A DNA stretch of 55,410 nt from Clostridiales bacterium (GTDB lineage Bacteria > Bacillota > Clostridia > Oscillospirales > CAG-382), in NCBI GenBank assembly GCA_003343885.1, contig QAKH01000094.1:1-55410 (forward strand). The letters are read 5' to 3'. Below, one piece after another: positions 16,761-25,900 of the stretch. Within the stretch, counting starts at the first letter, position 1; every line of letters starts with the position of its first letter. Under the pieces are notes generated by a model. The model did not search any database, had not been told where the DNA came from, and saw only the letters and a list, made by a program, of their open reading frames with translations. The position numbers and the translations under genes are program-made.

Positions 16761-16789
16761 AAGCACAATAACAGTGAATGGGAAAAGTA

Positions 16790-17392
16790 ATGAATAACAA
16801 CCGCAAAATATCGACCGAAAGAAATGATAAGGACAGAATTGAATTGGCAGCAGCTGCGGCTAAGAACAGCGACAAGCTGGCGTTCGTTGAACTTATCGGT
16901 ATATTTTCTCCGTACATATCGGCACTTGCCAGATCCTTTGGTCTGCCCGAGAGCGAGTACGATGACTTGTGCCAGGTGGGTAGAATAGCGCTGTATCGGG
17001 CGGTTTGCACGTATAATTCGGATAAAGCGTCGTTTGCTACTTTTTCAAGAGTTTGTATAAAGAACGCGATGACTTCTTTTGTGCGTTCGTATAAGTCAAA
17101 GGCAAGGCTTTCTCAGGGCGCTCTTGCGTTTGAGGAGCTGACTGACGAATCGATTGCAGCGGCAGACGGCGGAAGCACGCCGGAAGATTTCGTGCTGGCG
17201 GAAGAGTTCATAAAAGAGCTTGAATCGGCTATGAGTACGGTTTTGTCGGCGTTTGAAAAGAAGGTTTTGGAGTATAAACTTTCCGGTATAGGGATTGCCG
17301 AAATCTCGGTACTTGTCGGAAAGGATACAAAATCCGTTGAGAACACGCTTTTCAGAGTAAGGCGCAAGCTGAAGAAAAGCCTTGAAAATTAA
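16790..17392 (+). CDS. RNA polymerase sigma factor, SigH-like
   Basis: A 200-residue sigma-70-family protein. Region 2 is visible in YDDLCQVGRIALYRAV and SFATFSRVCIKNAM, and the C-terminal region 4 in FEKKVLEYKLSG...ISVLVGKDTKSVENTLFRVRRKLKK. Order and wording of both resemble sporulation sigma-H (Spo0H), including the PEDFVLAEEF spacer, more than ECF factors. ATG 16790 has GGGA six bases upstream; the earlier ATG 16778 has no ribosome site. Assignment to SigH itself is probable but not proven. Confidence 0.78.
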   Translation: MNNNRKISTERNDKDRIELAAAAAKNSDKLAFVELIGIFSPYISALARSFGLPESEYDDLCQVGRIALYRAVCTYNSDKASFATFSRVCIKNAMTSFVRSYKSKARLSQGALAFEELTDESIAAADGGSTPEDFVLAEEFIKELESAMSTVLSAFEKKVLEYKLSGIGIAEISVLVGKDTKSVENTLFRVRRKLKKSLEN

Positions 17393-17526
17393 GGGTACTG
17401 CCATATGGCGGAAATATGGAAAAGCGTGGCTTAAATATATGCTTCTTCGTGAAACGATGCGAAAGCAGTGCGGGTCGTAACCGTGCGGAAGCAAATAATA
17501 ATTTACTCAAAGCGAGGGAAAGACAA

Positions 17527-17805
17527 ATGTACGAAAACAAGACACTGGTTTGTGAAGATTGCAAAAACGAGTTTATTTTCACTGCCGAGGAACAGGAGTT
17601 TTACGCTTCAAAAGGTTTCCAGAACGAGCCCAAGAGATGTAAGGCTTGCCGTGACGCAAGAAAGAACGCTCAAAGACCTCAGAGAGAATACTTTACAACT
17701 ACTTGCGCAAGATGCGGCAAGGAAGCAAGAGTTCCTTTCCAGCCCACCAGCGACAGACCTGTTTATTGCAGCGATTGCTTCGCAGCAATGAAAGAAGAGC
17801 AGTAA
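17527..17805 (+). CDS. Zinc-ribbon protein with two CxxC-CxxC modules
   Basis: A 92-residue protein with cysteines at 9, 12, 38 and 41 (one zinc ribbon) and 60, 63, 81 and 84 (a second ribbon starting TTTCARCGKEA). It opens MYENKTLVCEDC, as in the widespread short zinc-ribbon proteins of Firmicutes. ATG 17527 follows GAGGGAAAG; a longer frame from 17416 lacks a ribosome site and family similarity. It follows the sigma gene by 134 bases on the same strand. Function is unknown; nucleic-acid binding is a reasonable guess. Confidence 0.85.
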   Translation: MYENKTLVCEDCKNEFIFTAEEQEFYASKGFQNEPKRCKACRDARKNAQRPQREYFTTTCARCGKEARVPFQPTSDRPVYCSDCFAAMKEEQ

Positions 17806-17862
17806 TAACGTTATAACAAACTCGGCTCAGGGTTTTTGTTGCTTTAATAATTCGTTCATTGA

Positions 17863-17890
17863 TTGACGGCGTGTGTGCCGGAGTTATATT
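17863..17890 (+). promoter_or_regulatory. Putative promoter of a small RNA
   Basis: TTGACG (17863-17868), 16-base spacer, TATATT (17885-17890). It points into the gene-free, hairpin-rich stretch before a terminator. Confidence 0.55.
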
Positions 17891-17896
17891 TGCCTC

Positions 17897-17988
17897 ATCC
17901 CCCGAATGAGTTTGAATCTCTGTGATTACTGAGCGGGAAACCGCACATATTTAATCCCTCGTGCAGCAGCGCGGGGGATTTTATTTTT
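17897..17988 (+). ncRNA. Candidate structured small RNA
   Basis: About 92 bases between a promoter and a terminator with no open frame. The 5' end ATCCCCCG (17897-17904) is perfectly complementary to CGGGGGAT (17972-17979) in the terminator arm, closing the molecule. Inside is a perfect GNRA hairpin GCGG-GAAA-CCGC (17933-17944). An alternative local hairpin CTCAT/ATGAG (17894-17910 region) competes with the long-range pairing. The surrounding intergenic region (17806-18168) holds no gene. I do not recognise the RNA family. Confidence 0.5.
17953..17988 (+). terminator. Terminator of the small-RNA candidate
   Basis: AATCCCtCG...CGcGGGGGATT stem followed by TTATTTTT. The same 3' arm can instead pair with 17897-17904. 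Confidence 0.75.
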
Positions 17989-18094
17989 ATGCTTATCTTA
18001 CATTTATATTTCTGTAAAACAGTCATACAATAAATGATAAACATTAACACGCAAATACGAAATACTCAAACATACAAAACAAATATGAAATAAC

Positions 18095-18133
18095 AAAAAA
18101 TAATCCTGCGCCGGAATTACCCGATACAGGATT
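18095..18133 (-). terminator. Terminator of the secreted-protein gene
   Basis: On the minus strand AATCCTG (18133-18127) pairs with CAGGATT (18108-18102), with inner CGG/CCG pairing, followed by ATTTTTTG. Confidence 0.8.
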
Positions 18134-18168
18134 AAATATTTTTTAGACGGTCTTATTTAAGTGCCCAA

Positions 18169-21100
18169 TTATTCAGCTTCAGCTACTGCTATGACTTGGT
18201 CAATGTATTCCCTGTTAGCGTTGTAATCAGCCAAAGCCTGTTCGTCTCCTGCGTCAGCAAGATCTTTGACTGCTTTTGCAACGTTGTAGAGAGAGCTGGT
18301 ATGTGTTTTTCCGTAAATTGTCACGGTATTTCCAAGACCATTAGAAATCTTTATGTAAGGTCTTGCAGTAATATTGGAGGTTACCTGGAACTTGTTAGTA
18401 ATGTCAAGTCCTACGCACACGCCTGTAAAGGTTGCATCTCCGGTAATCTCGTCAACCGAATAGATTGTTTCCTTAAGCTCGCCGTTTTCATAAACTCCGG
18501 CCTTTCCTTCTACATAGAGAGGAGTGTTGGAGTCTGGCTTCTTGAAGCTGTGGGTAAGCTCTGATCCGTACTGAATGAGCATATCCTCACGGGCAACGAT
18601 GAATCCGTATTCTTCAAGATTGCCGAGAACTCTCTGTCCTGCAGAAATTGTAGCACGGAATCTGATACCGTTATTGGTTGTGTTGTCTCCGCCGAGACGG
18701 ATGCTTGCGTATTTGCCTATAACGGGAGCAGATGCTTCATCTGCTGATTGCCATACGGCATAAACCTCAGTGTCGCCTGTCAGAGTGATGGATGAAACAA
18801 CATCAGAAACGGTCGCATCAGGAGTTGTCGCCCATCCCATGAAGACGTAGCCTTCAACTTCGGGATAATCATTGCTGAGAAGATATCCGGTACCCAAACC
18901 ACGGTTTTTGTCAGGAGCTGTATGCTTGATAACAGCTGCGCCATCAGGAGCGTTTGTGTTGTAGGTTACCGTTGTTATGCCTGCTCTGTATACACGAAGC
19001 GAATCGATATATGAGTCACCGCTCCAGGTAATGGTATTGGGGTCGAATCCGAGACCGCCTATTGTTTCACATTCAATAAACGGACAATTTGTGTTGCTTG
19101 CTGTACTTCTCATGTCAAATTCCATAACATGATATTCACCGTCAGCGATGGCCCTTATGGGAGAGCCCATAATTGTGTTTTCACCGGAAGGCGTTCCGAA
19201 GTAGTTATATTGTCCGTCTTCGCCTGTCGGAGCATAGTACCAGATTTTCAAATCCGGAGTTTCTGCCTTAATAGGCGCGGCAACAGACTCATTATAGTCT
19301 TGATTGTTTCTGTATTCGTCAGGAACATTCTCTGCTTCTGTTATCTTGTAAACATACTGAACAATGGAATATTCCTTCGGATCAAACGGGGTTGCAGTCC
19401 TTATAAGAATTCTTCCGTCGTTTGCCCAGTTGGTGTAAGAAGTGTTCCAGTTAGCATACTGTCTTGCATGCAAAACAGTTCTTCCTTCGTCTTCAATACT
19501 TTCAACATAGGTTAAGTGGTTGTAATTGTACAGGTTTTTGTTTTCAGGATCAAATTCTGAACCTTCGAATACGTATCCCATTGCAGGAACGTCGGCAGCC
19601 TGAGCAAACGGATAGAATGATCTGTACATCAATTCGCTGACAGCGATTTCTTCTCCAACGTTATAGGAAGTTCCGTCGGATGCCATCCATTTCTGGGAAT
19701 TGGGCACGTCGTATCCGAGTTCTTCAGGAGACGGGAAGGTGTATGTGTCGCCCTCAATATCCTTTATGAACTTGTAATTTGAAGAGGTTGCGCTTTCCTT
19801 GAAGAGTATTGCATTTTCCGGGAAGCAGTATAAAGCGAAATTATCTACATACCAGGTAGAGGTGTAGTAGGTATCGGTTTCAGTGTCCTTCTTCACATTG
19901 TTTGCTGTTGAGAAGCCCTTTAATCCTTTGTCTGTGGTGTAAGACTGTTCCTTATGTACCCATGTCATCGATTCAATGTCGGAATAGTAATAACGCTTGT
20001 CTTCATTGGAGTCTGAACCTTCGTTGTGAGTAAATCTTATGAAACCGTCATTATATTTGCTGACGTCATCAAGCATCAAATCATACGATACCGTGTACTT
20101 TGCGTTAGCATAGGTTATCGGACTGGAATAGAAATTAGGTCCGAAAAGACGGTACTGCGAACCGGTATTTTCGGAATAGATTTTAGCAACATTGTTGCCG
20201 CTGTTTGTGGGATCAACGTCTACGGTTGTGGAAGAAGTTCCGTCAGCTCTGCGGTTTGTTTTTTCAGTGATATAATTGGAATTCTTGTAAAAATGCTGAT
20301 TTATGTCTGTGCCCTGTTCATAGTCGAAGAAAATAACGAGTTCGCCCATTTTTTCATCGATTGTCGGTACGGACAAGGGGTAAAGCGTTTTGTAAGACGG
20401 AATTTGATCGCCTGACATAACGTCGCCGGGATAATAAATATTATCTCCGTCCGTCCACGCCGTAAAGTTTTCAGCAGCCCACTCGGGATTTACTTCGGCA
20501 GGCGATTTGATTGTGATAGAATCGCTTGCGTCAGCAGTTTCAAGGGAAATATCTGTGCCGTACTTGTACATAAATGAATGATCAGGATAGTAGTATATCT
20601 TAAGATCATCAATACACAGAACACCTTTATTCGGAATAACTCTGAATTCAATTATTTTGTTTATTGAATTGTCTTTATAAGCTATACCTTTTTGCGGGAA
20701 CAGACTGCTGCTGTCGAAACCAAAATAAGTGACCTTTTCTTCGTCGATTTCGCAGAACCCGGGAACAGAAGAGTGGAGCCATGTTCCTTTTGCATCATTT
20801 ATGTTGTTGGTGTCCTTGTTTCTTGAAATCAAATCGTCTTTGCTTGTACCGTCTGTCTTATATGGATTAGGCGTTACAAACCAACGCTCCATGTATCCTG
20901 CAATATCACCGTTTGGCGACATGTAGTCATACTCTGCGGAATATTTTCCTTCAAGAGGTTTGAAATCAGTAAACTTTACCAAATACTGATGCCAGTCGTT
21001 GTTGATTGAAGTCATTACCATATACTTGTCAGCCGGATCCTCTTCAGAAGCGTCCAAAGAAAGGAGTGTGCTGCTTCCGGTTACTGAGGCAGAGGGAATA

Positions 21101-21354
21101 ACCGTAGTATCGATGTAGTCGATATACTGAGGTTCTGCGCCGTTAAAGCTCTGATAATAAACGAGTTTACCGAGTTTTTCATCAAGCATAGGAATGTCAA
21201 GCCCGGTTTCCCGAAGAGCTGCCTGCGCGTCCGCTGTGCTTGGTGCAGTAAGCTCTTCCGATGTTTCTACGGAGTCGAGGGTGAACGCAGAGGCACTGAA
21301 GCACGACGCGAATACCATCAAAGCCGCCAAAACAAAAACAAAAAGTCTTTTCAT
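18169..21354 (-). CDS. Large secreted protein with repeated modules and an InlB-type B-repeat
   Basis: A 1061-residue exported protein. Residues 1-24 form a signal peptide (MKRLFVFVLAALMVFASCFSASA). Three long modules start with similar phrases (LGKLVYYQSFNG, MGELVIFFDYEQG, MGYVFEGSEFD), each about 200 residues, rich in Tyr, Trp and Asn; the first two end with a segment containing FTAWTDG or WMASDG before YPGD/YNVGE and SFYP/LYP. Residues about 795-870 match the Listeria-Bacteroides repeat (EGYVFMGWAT, TEVYAVW). The last ~180 residues form a domain common at the C-terminus of clostridial surface proteins. No LPXTG, SLH or enzymatic motif is seen. AGGAGA precedes the ATG. Glycan or host-surface binding is an inference. 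Confidence 0.75.
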   Translation of the reverse strand: MKRLFVFVLAALMVFASCFSASAFTLDSVETSEELTAPSTADAQAALRETGLDIPMLDEKLGKLVYYQSFNGAEPQYIDYIDTTVIPSASVTGSSTLLSLDASEEDPADKYMVMTSINNDWHQYLVKFTDFKPLEGKYSAEYDYMSPNGDIAGYMERWFVTPNPYKTDGTSKDDLISRNKDTNNINDAKGTWLHSSVPGFCEIDEEKVTYFGFDSSSLFPQKGIAYKDNSINKIIEFRVIPNKGVLCIDDLKIYYYPDHSFMYKYGTDISLETADASDSITIKSPAEVNPEWAAENFTAWTDGDNIYYPGDVMSGDQIPSYKTLYPLSVPTIDEKMGELVIFFDYEQGTDINQHFYKNSNYITEKTNRRADGTSSTTVDVDPTNSGNNVAKIYSENTGSQYRLFGPNFYSSPITYANAKYTVSYDLMLDDVSKYNDGFIRFTHNEGSDSNEDKRYYYSDIESMTWVHKEQSYTTDKGLKGFSTANNVKKDTETDTYYTSTWYVDNFALYCFPENAILFKESATSSNYKFIKDIEGDTYTFPSPEELGYDVPNSQKWMASDGTSYNVGEEIAVSELMYRSFYPFAQAADVPAMGYVFEGSEFDPENKNLYNYNHLTYVESIEDEGRTVLHARQYANWNTSYTNWANDGRILIRTATPFDPKEYSIVQYVYKITEAENVPDEYRNNQDYNESVAAPIKAETPDLKIWYYAPTGEDGQYNYFGTPSGENTIMGSPIRAIADGEYHVMEFDMRSTASNTNCPFIECETIGGLGFDPNTITWSGDSYIDSLRVYRAGITTVTYNTNAPDGAAVIKHTAPDKNRGLGTGYLLSNDYPEVEGYVFMGWATTPDATVSDVVSSITLTGDTEVYAVWQSADEASAPVIGKYASIRLGGDNTTNNGIRFRATISAGQRVLGNLEEYGFIVAREDMLIQYGSELTHSFKKPDSNTPLYVEGKAGVYENGELKETIYSVDEITGDATFTGVCVGLDITNKFQVTSNITARPYIKISNGLGNTVTIYGKTHTSSLYNVAKAVKDLADAGDEQALADYNANREYIDQVIAVAEAE

Positions 21355-21497
21355 GGTTCATTTCTCCTTAATTTATTTTGTGTTACTAATATATCATTAA
21401 ATTATTTCTTTTTTATTAATATTAAGCATGAAAAGATTAAATTGAATAAAAACAGCACTTTGTACAATTAAGCTGGAAGAAAATCGTGCACTATGCA

Positions 21498-21540
21498 AAA
21501 ATGACCCTAAAATGGAAATATATCACATAAGAGTCATTTT
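21498..21540 (-). terminator. Possible terminator of the SulP gene
   Basis: Arms AAAATGAC (21498-21505) and GTCATTTT (21533-21540) with a 27-base loop, downstream of the leftward SulP gene. The loop is long and the stem AT-rich, so this is weak. The rest of 21355-21606 should carry the promoter of the secreted-protein gene; no strong match was singled out. Confidence 0.35.
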
Positions 21541-21606
21541 CTTTATATTGTAATAAGAATTAAGGCAGATTGGTAAAAGACGTTGCGGATTATTATTGCA
21601 GAAAAT

Positions 21607-23241
21607 TTAATTGGCGGCAGTCAAAGCTCTGTCAACGCTATTGAAAACCGCTCCGTCTCCGATTTCTGAGATAACTCCGGCACGGTCAAGCATGTGACGG
21701 GTGTTGTCGTTGAGTCCGCACAGTATTACCCGTATGTTCTGGGCCTTGAGGCGTGCCACAAGCTCGGTCAGGATTTCAGCGCCTGTCGTGTCAATTGCTG
21801 AAACGCCTCGAATTGAAAAGATTAATTCTCCGCAGCCTTGCGGAAGCTTTTCGAGAGCCTTTTCAAGAGTTACGGCGTTAATGAAGAATATAGGTCCGGT
21901 AAGATAAAGAACGTAAGAATTGCTGTGAGCGTCCTCGATATTTTCGTCACCACGGAAACGGCGGTTTTCAACTTTTGCAAGCTCATATTCAAGCTTTGCG
22001 GAACGCATGATAAACAGTACGGCGGAAAGTACAATACCGATTATTATTGCGGTAGTCAGGTCGAAAATCACGGTAGCAGCCATAGTAACGAGAAATTTTG
22101 CGCAAGCGGCACGGAATTTTTTTGTAAAGAAGTACTTAATGCTGCTCCATTCGTTCATTCGCCATGCGGTAACCATCAGCACTCCGGCAAGGGCGGAAAG
22201 AGGAAGAAGAGCCATAACCGGTCCCAAAATGAACATGGATGCGAGAAGTCCGAGAGAATGTACAATGCCGCAAACTCTTGTTTTACAGCCGGATTTTATT
22301 GCAACGCTTGTACGTGCGATGGCGGCGGTAGCCGGAACGCCTCCGAAAAGAGGCATTAGGATGTTGCCTACGCCTTGGGCTATAAGCTCTTGGTCTGCAT
22401 CAAACGACTCGTTTTTCATACGTGAAGCGCTTGCGCCGCAAAGCAGGCTTTCTATTATTGCCAGTGCGGCAATGCTTATTGCAGGAGATATAAAACCTGC
22501 GATTTTTGAAAAGTCGACAGCGGCGAAATTGAGACGCTCCTCAAGGAAGAGAGTCTTGGGGATTTCTCCGACGGTTGCGACATCAAAGCGAAAAACAACG
22601 CTTATAATTGTTGAAACAATAATTCCGACAAGCGACGACGGAATTACGCTGTTAAGTTTTTTCGGCCAAACTATCATTATTACAACGACAATAATACCCA
22701 AGATAAGAGTAGGTATGTCGGGAACAAAGCCAAGTCTGAAATAGGAAGATATTTTTTCGATTGCACTTGCACCCTCGGATGCAGTGCCGAAAAAATTGTC
22801 AATCTGACCGAGCGCTATGGTGACAGCGATACCAGAGGTAAAGCCGGTAATTACGGGACGGGGAATCATCTGCACAAGTCTTCCCAGTTTGAAAACGGCG
22901 CATAAAAGAATGATTATACCGGCAAGGAATGAAACGAGAAAGACATTTTGCAGACCGTCTTTAGCAACAATGCCTATAAGGATTGCTGACATAGCGCCGG
23001 TAGGGCCGCTTATTTGGAATGACGCGCCGGATAAGGCTCCAATGATGATACCGGCCATTATCGCCGTTACAAGTCCTGCTGCGGCAGTAGCTCCGCTGCT
23101 GACACCGAAAGCGAGCGCAAGAGGCAGTGCGACTGCGGTAACAGTAAGGCCGGCCATTACGTCTTTTGAAAATGAACTGAGATTGTAGCCGTGGAATTCG
23201 TTTTTAAGGCGGTTCACATAGCGTTTAAGCAAGTTCAACAT
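21607..23241 (-). CDS. SulP family anion transporter with STAS domain
   Basis: A 544-residue membrane carrier of the SulP (SLC26-like) family, with about 12-14 helices. ALPLALAFGVSSG and ISGPTGAMSAI are the family's signature near residues 37-75; GVPATAAIARTSVAIKSG lies mid-protein. The C-terminal ~115 residues form a cytoplasmic STAS domain (IRGVSAIDTTGAEIL). Substrates in bacteria include sulfate, bicarbonate and dicarboxylates; no sulfate-assimilation gene is nearby. Start is uncertain: GGAG abuts ATG 23241, so TTG at 23232, nine bases from GGAG, may be the real start. Confidence 0.9.
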   Translation of the reverse strand: MLNLLKRYVNRLKNEFHGYNLSSFSKDVMAGLTVTAVALPLALAFGVSSGATAAAGLVTAIMAGIIIGALSGASFQISGPTGAMSAILIGIVAKDGLQNVFLVSFLAGIIILLCAVFKLGRLVQMIPRPVITGFTSGIAVTIALGQIDNFFGTASEGASAIEKISSYFRLGFVPDIPTLILGIIVVVIMIVWPKKLNSVIPSSLVGIIVSTIISVVFRFDVATVGEIPKTLFLEERLNFAAVDFSKIAGFISPAISIAALAIIESLLCGASASRMKNESFDADQELIAQGVGNILMPLFGGVPATAAIARTSVAIKSGCKTRVCGIVHSLGLLASMFILGPVMALLPLSALAGVLMVTAWRMNEWSSIKYFFTKKFRAACAKFLVTMAATVIFDLTTAIIIGIVLSAVLFIMRSAKLEYELAKVENRRFRGDENIEDAHSNSYVLYLTGPIFFINAVTLEKALEKLPQGCGELIFSIRGVSAIDTTGAEILTELVARLKAQNIRVILCGLNDNTRHMLDRAGVISEIGDGAVFNSVDRALTAAN

Positions 23242-23387
23242 CTCCGAAAAAATATATTTTATTTAATGCGCATAATAATGCACACTTCAATAATTATACT
23301 CTTTGGAAAATGTAATATCAACTTGGGAAAGTGCTGTTTTTACCGGTAAAACAAGACCATTATTTATATATTTTAACAGAAAATGAG

Positions 23388-24305
23388 TTAATCGTCGAAA
23401 CACATAATCCCGACTCCGCTGCCAACCGGCAGTCCTTTTCTTACACGTTCGGCGTAAGCACGCTGAAGGGAGGTATGCTTTGGTAAATTTTCATAATCAT
23501 ACGTGTCTGTTTTTCCGAAAACTCGGAACAACCCCTCGTAGTCGTAGGTTTCCGAACTTTCTATGACAGTGTAGTCGCCCGCAAAGTTAAGGATTGCTGA
23601 GTCAGGAGCAAGCATGTTTTTATGCTCAGGATACAGAAGCCAGCTGTCAACCGTGAAAATATTTGTGCCGAACATCTCGCAGGCCCTTTTGTAAGTATAT
23701 TTTAAGGCATTGGTGGAAAGGTCGGCTCCGTCGGGAACATGCACGTTTATAATGCAGTCGCCGTTACGTATCAGACGACCGTGAACAGTAATGTCATCAT
23801 AAGAAAAATAGGATAAATTGAATTGCAGTTGTCCGATACAGAATATGCGGGGAATAAGAAATCCACACAGCCATACATAGTCGTCTACGCCAAAATATCC
23901 GTGTTCCCGTGAAAATTTTGCGGAACAAGCGGCAATATGTTTTATGTTACCGGAAAAAATGTCATCGGGAATACCGTAGTTTTTGAAAAGCAGCCCGGTT
24001 TTTGCCGCCATGTACACAAAAAGGGAAAGAAATCCGGTTTCGGGCGGGACGGAAGCTGCAGCAAACTCTTTTTTTGACGGCACAAAAAATTCGTCATACG
24101 GATAAAACCCGAAAGGGTAAAATCCTATACGGCTTGCCGCACCGGAAAGAGCGGTCGGAATAATTCTCTCTTTGCGGCAGGCAAAAAAGGACTGCGATAG
24201 TTTTTCGCAGTCAATGCGGTACAATGTGTTTAAGCATGTTTCAAGCTCGGTTTCGGAAAAACCGAAGGAGAGCGAGTCAGATAAAAGATTTTCAAAGTTT
24301 TTCAT
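23388..24305 (-). CDS. GNAT-like acyltransferase domain protein
   Basis: A 305-residue protein whose second half resembles the GNAT-like C-terminal domain of clostridial acyltransferase-domain proteins: INVHVPDGADLS, then DSWLLYPEHKNMLAPDSAILNF. The N-terminal half is helical with an aromatic GFYPFGFYPYDEFF stretch. ATG 24305 lies inside the end of the upstream AraC gene, with a 14-base overlap, so translation is likely coupled; a longer frame to 24404 runs inside AraC and is not coding. Acyl donor and acceptor are unknown. Confidence 0.68.
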   Translation of the reverse strand: MKNFENLLSDSLSFGFSETELETCLNTLYRIDCEKLSQSFFACRKERIIPTALSGAASRIGFYPFGFYPYDEFFVPSKKEFAAASVPPETGFLSLFVYMAAKTGLLFKNYGIPDDIFSGNIKHIAACSAKFSREHGYFGVDDYVWLCGFLIPRIFCIGQLQFNLSYFSYDDITVHGRLIRNGDCIINVHVPDGADLSTNALKYTYKRACEMFGTNIFTVDSWLLYPEHKNMLAPDSAILNFAGDYTVIESSETYDYEGLFRVFGKTDTYDYENLPKHTSLQRAYAERVRKGLPVGSGVGIMCFDD

Positions 24306-25143
24306 AAGCTTTTCTGTAATCCAGCGGCTTTTTGCCGGTTGTCTTGGTGAAAGTCTTATTAAAGCTTGCACTGCTGTTGAATCCGCAGCGTGTGGCAATT
24401 TCAAGCATAGTCATGTCCGTATCCCGTATAAGCTTTATAGCCTTGTCTATACGTTTAGAACAAACATAACTTTTGGGGGTGATACCGTTCACTTTTTTGA
24501 AGCAAAGAGTGAAAAAGTTCTGTGACATTCCGTACTTTGCGGCAAGGTCATGTATGCTGATGTCCTCGCAGAAATTGTTGTCGATATAATCTACGCAGGC
24601 GTTGATAATGTGCAGGACTTCCGATATGTTGGGCGGGTAAGCCGCGGTTTCCGCCGTGATTCCGCTTGAGCGGACAATGCGCACAAGAATTTCGATTATC
24701 ATGTTTTTTATCATTTTCAGGTAGAGAGGCGATTTTTGATCCCATTCTTTCTGTGCGTCAAGAATGAGAGAGGCAATTTTTTCGTAATCGGGAAAGGTGC
24801 GGTCGATTTTGTGAGAGTAGTTTTGGTTTCTGACTCTGAAAATATCAAGGCAGTCAGGTGCGTCTGCGTCGGTTAAAGCGTCCCACACGAGTCGGGGCTG
24901 GAAGTGTATGGCGATAGTAGACATAGGCTCGTCGGCAAAGATCGTTGTAACTTTGTGGAGCTCGTCGGTGTTGAAAAGAAAAATATCGCCTGGATAAATG
25001 TCGTAAGAGCAGTCTTTGAGCGTGTAAATACCACGTCCGCTTTTAAAAAAACCGATTTCAAGCTCAGGATGACTGTGGGGAATGAATTCGGTTTCTCTGG
25101 CGGGAGGATTTGAAGTGTGAATATCTATTACACCTTTTACCAT
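24292..25143 (-). CDS. AraC family transcriptional regulator with cupin domain
   Basis: A 283-residue regulator. The N-terminal cupin sensor has HSHPELEIGFFKSG near residue 25, and the C-terminal double helix-turn-helix spans roughly 185-283, with DLAAKYGMSQNFFTLCFKK and the second helix signature TMLEIATRCGFNSSASFNKTFTKTTGKKPLDYR. ATG 25143 is chosen because GGAGG lies five bases upstream; the earlier ATG 25167 precedes that site. It overlaps the acyltransferase gene downstream, its likely partner or target. Confidence 0.9.
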   Translation of the reverse strand: MVKGVIDIHTSNPPARETEFIPHSHPELEIGFFKSGRGIYTLKDCSYDIYPGDIFLFNTDELHKVTTIFADEPMSTIAIHFQPRLVWDALTDADAPDCLDIFRVRNQNYSHKIDRTFPDYEKIASLILDAQKEWDQKSPLYLKMIKNMIIEILVRIVRSSGITAETAAYPPNISEVLHIINACVDYIDNNFCEDISIHDLAAKYGMSQNFFTLCFKKVNGITPKSYVCSKRIDKAIKLIRDTDMTMLEIATRCGFNSSASFNKTFTKTTGKKPLDYRKAYEKL

Positions 25144-25195
25144 GGCAACCTCCGGTACAGTGAGCATTTTAGGATAAACGGGAATTAAGTCGGAA

Positions 25196-25837
25196 TTATT
25201 TTAAGGCAGATGTATTTTGCTCCGACGGGAGAAGAAAAGAACATTCGAAACAACGCTTGTAGTGAGGGGGATTGAAGTATCCGCAGTTGAGGCACAGCAT
25301 GGAGTCATCCGGATTTTTTGGCGGTTTGTGTACGGCAAATTTTTCGGTATCCAGCCTCAGAGGATAGTTAAGTCCCGCAATTTTGCATATAGGGGCGCCT
25401 ACGGTATAAATATCCTTTATACCCGGCAAAAGCGTCACGGTTATTTTTTTGACTCTGTTTTTGCCGAAAGGTCTTGCGTAAATATAAAGTTTTGTTTTTC
25501 TTGAAATGGTGTTGGTGCCGACAAGATTTTTGATTTTCAGCGATACAATTTTTCCGTAAAATGTAGTGTCCGTTAAGAATTTTTGAGGTTTGAACAGGCA
25601 AAACGGCAGAATGATAAGTACCGCAACGGTTATGTACACAAGAACATTTTTAGGATTAAAGGTCGCATACGAGCGTGCAAAATATGCTTTTGCGGACATG
25701 AACCAGATGACAAACCAAGCTGCCGTAAAAAACAGGGAAAAGAAACGTTTTAATAAAATGCGCCGTTTTAATCCGGTGCTTTGGGAATATGCCGAAACAA
25801 ACCTGTTTGCTTTTTCCGAGTAGTACTCCGAATTCAT
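25196..25837 (-). CDS. Membrane protein with C-terminal zinc ribbon
   Basis: A 213-residue protein. Two membrane helices lie near residues 33-55 (SLFFTAAWFVIWFMSAKAY) and 67-87 (VLVYITVAVLIILPFCLF). A basic beta-rich cytoplasmic domain follows, and the C-terminus carries a CxxC-x10-CxxC zinc ribbon (CLNCGYFNPPHYKRCFEC). AGGAAAGGAG precedes ATG 25837; the upstream in-frame start overlaps that site. It lies just upstream of the AraC gene on the same strand. I do not recognise the family. Confidence 0.72.
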   Translation of the reverse strand: MNSEYYSEKANRFVSAYSQSTGLKRRILLKRFFSLFFTAAWFVIWFMSAKAYFARSYATFNPKNVLVYITVAVLIILPFCLFKPQKFLTDTTFYGKIVSLKIKNLVGTNTISRKTKLYIYARPFGKNRVKKITVTLLPGIKDIYTVGAPICKIAGLNYPLRLDTEKFAVHKPPKNPDDSMLCLNCGYFNPPHYKRCFECSFLLPSEQNTSALK

Positions 25838-25900
25838 GGCGTTCTCCTTTCCTGCAGCCAAGCGCCGCAGTAATTTACGAGGATAAACAAGCTTATGAGA

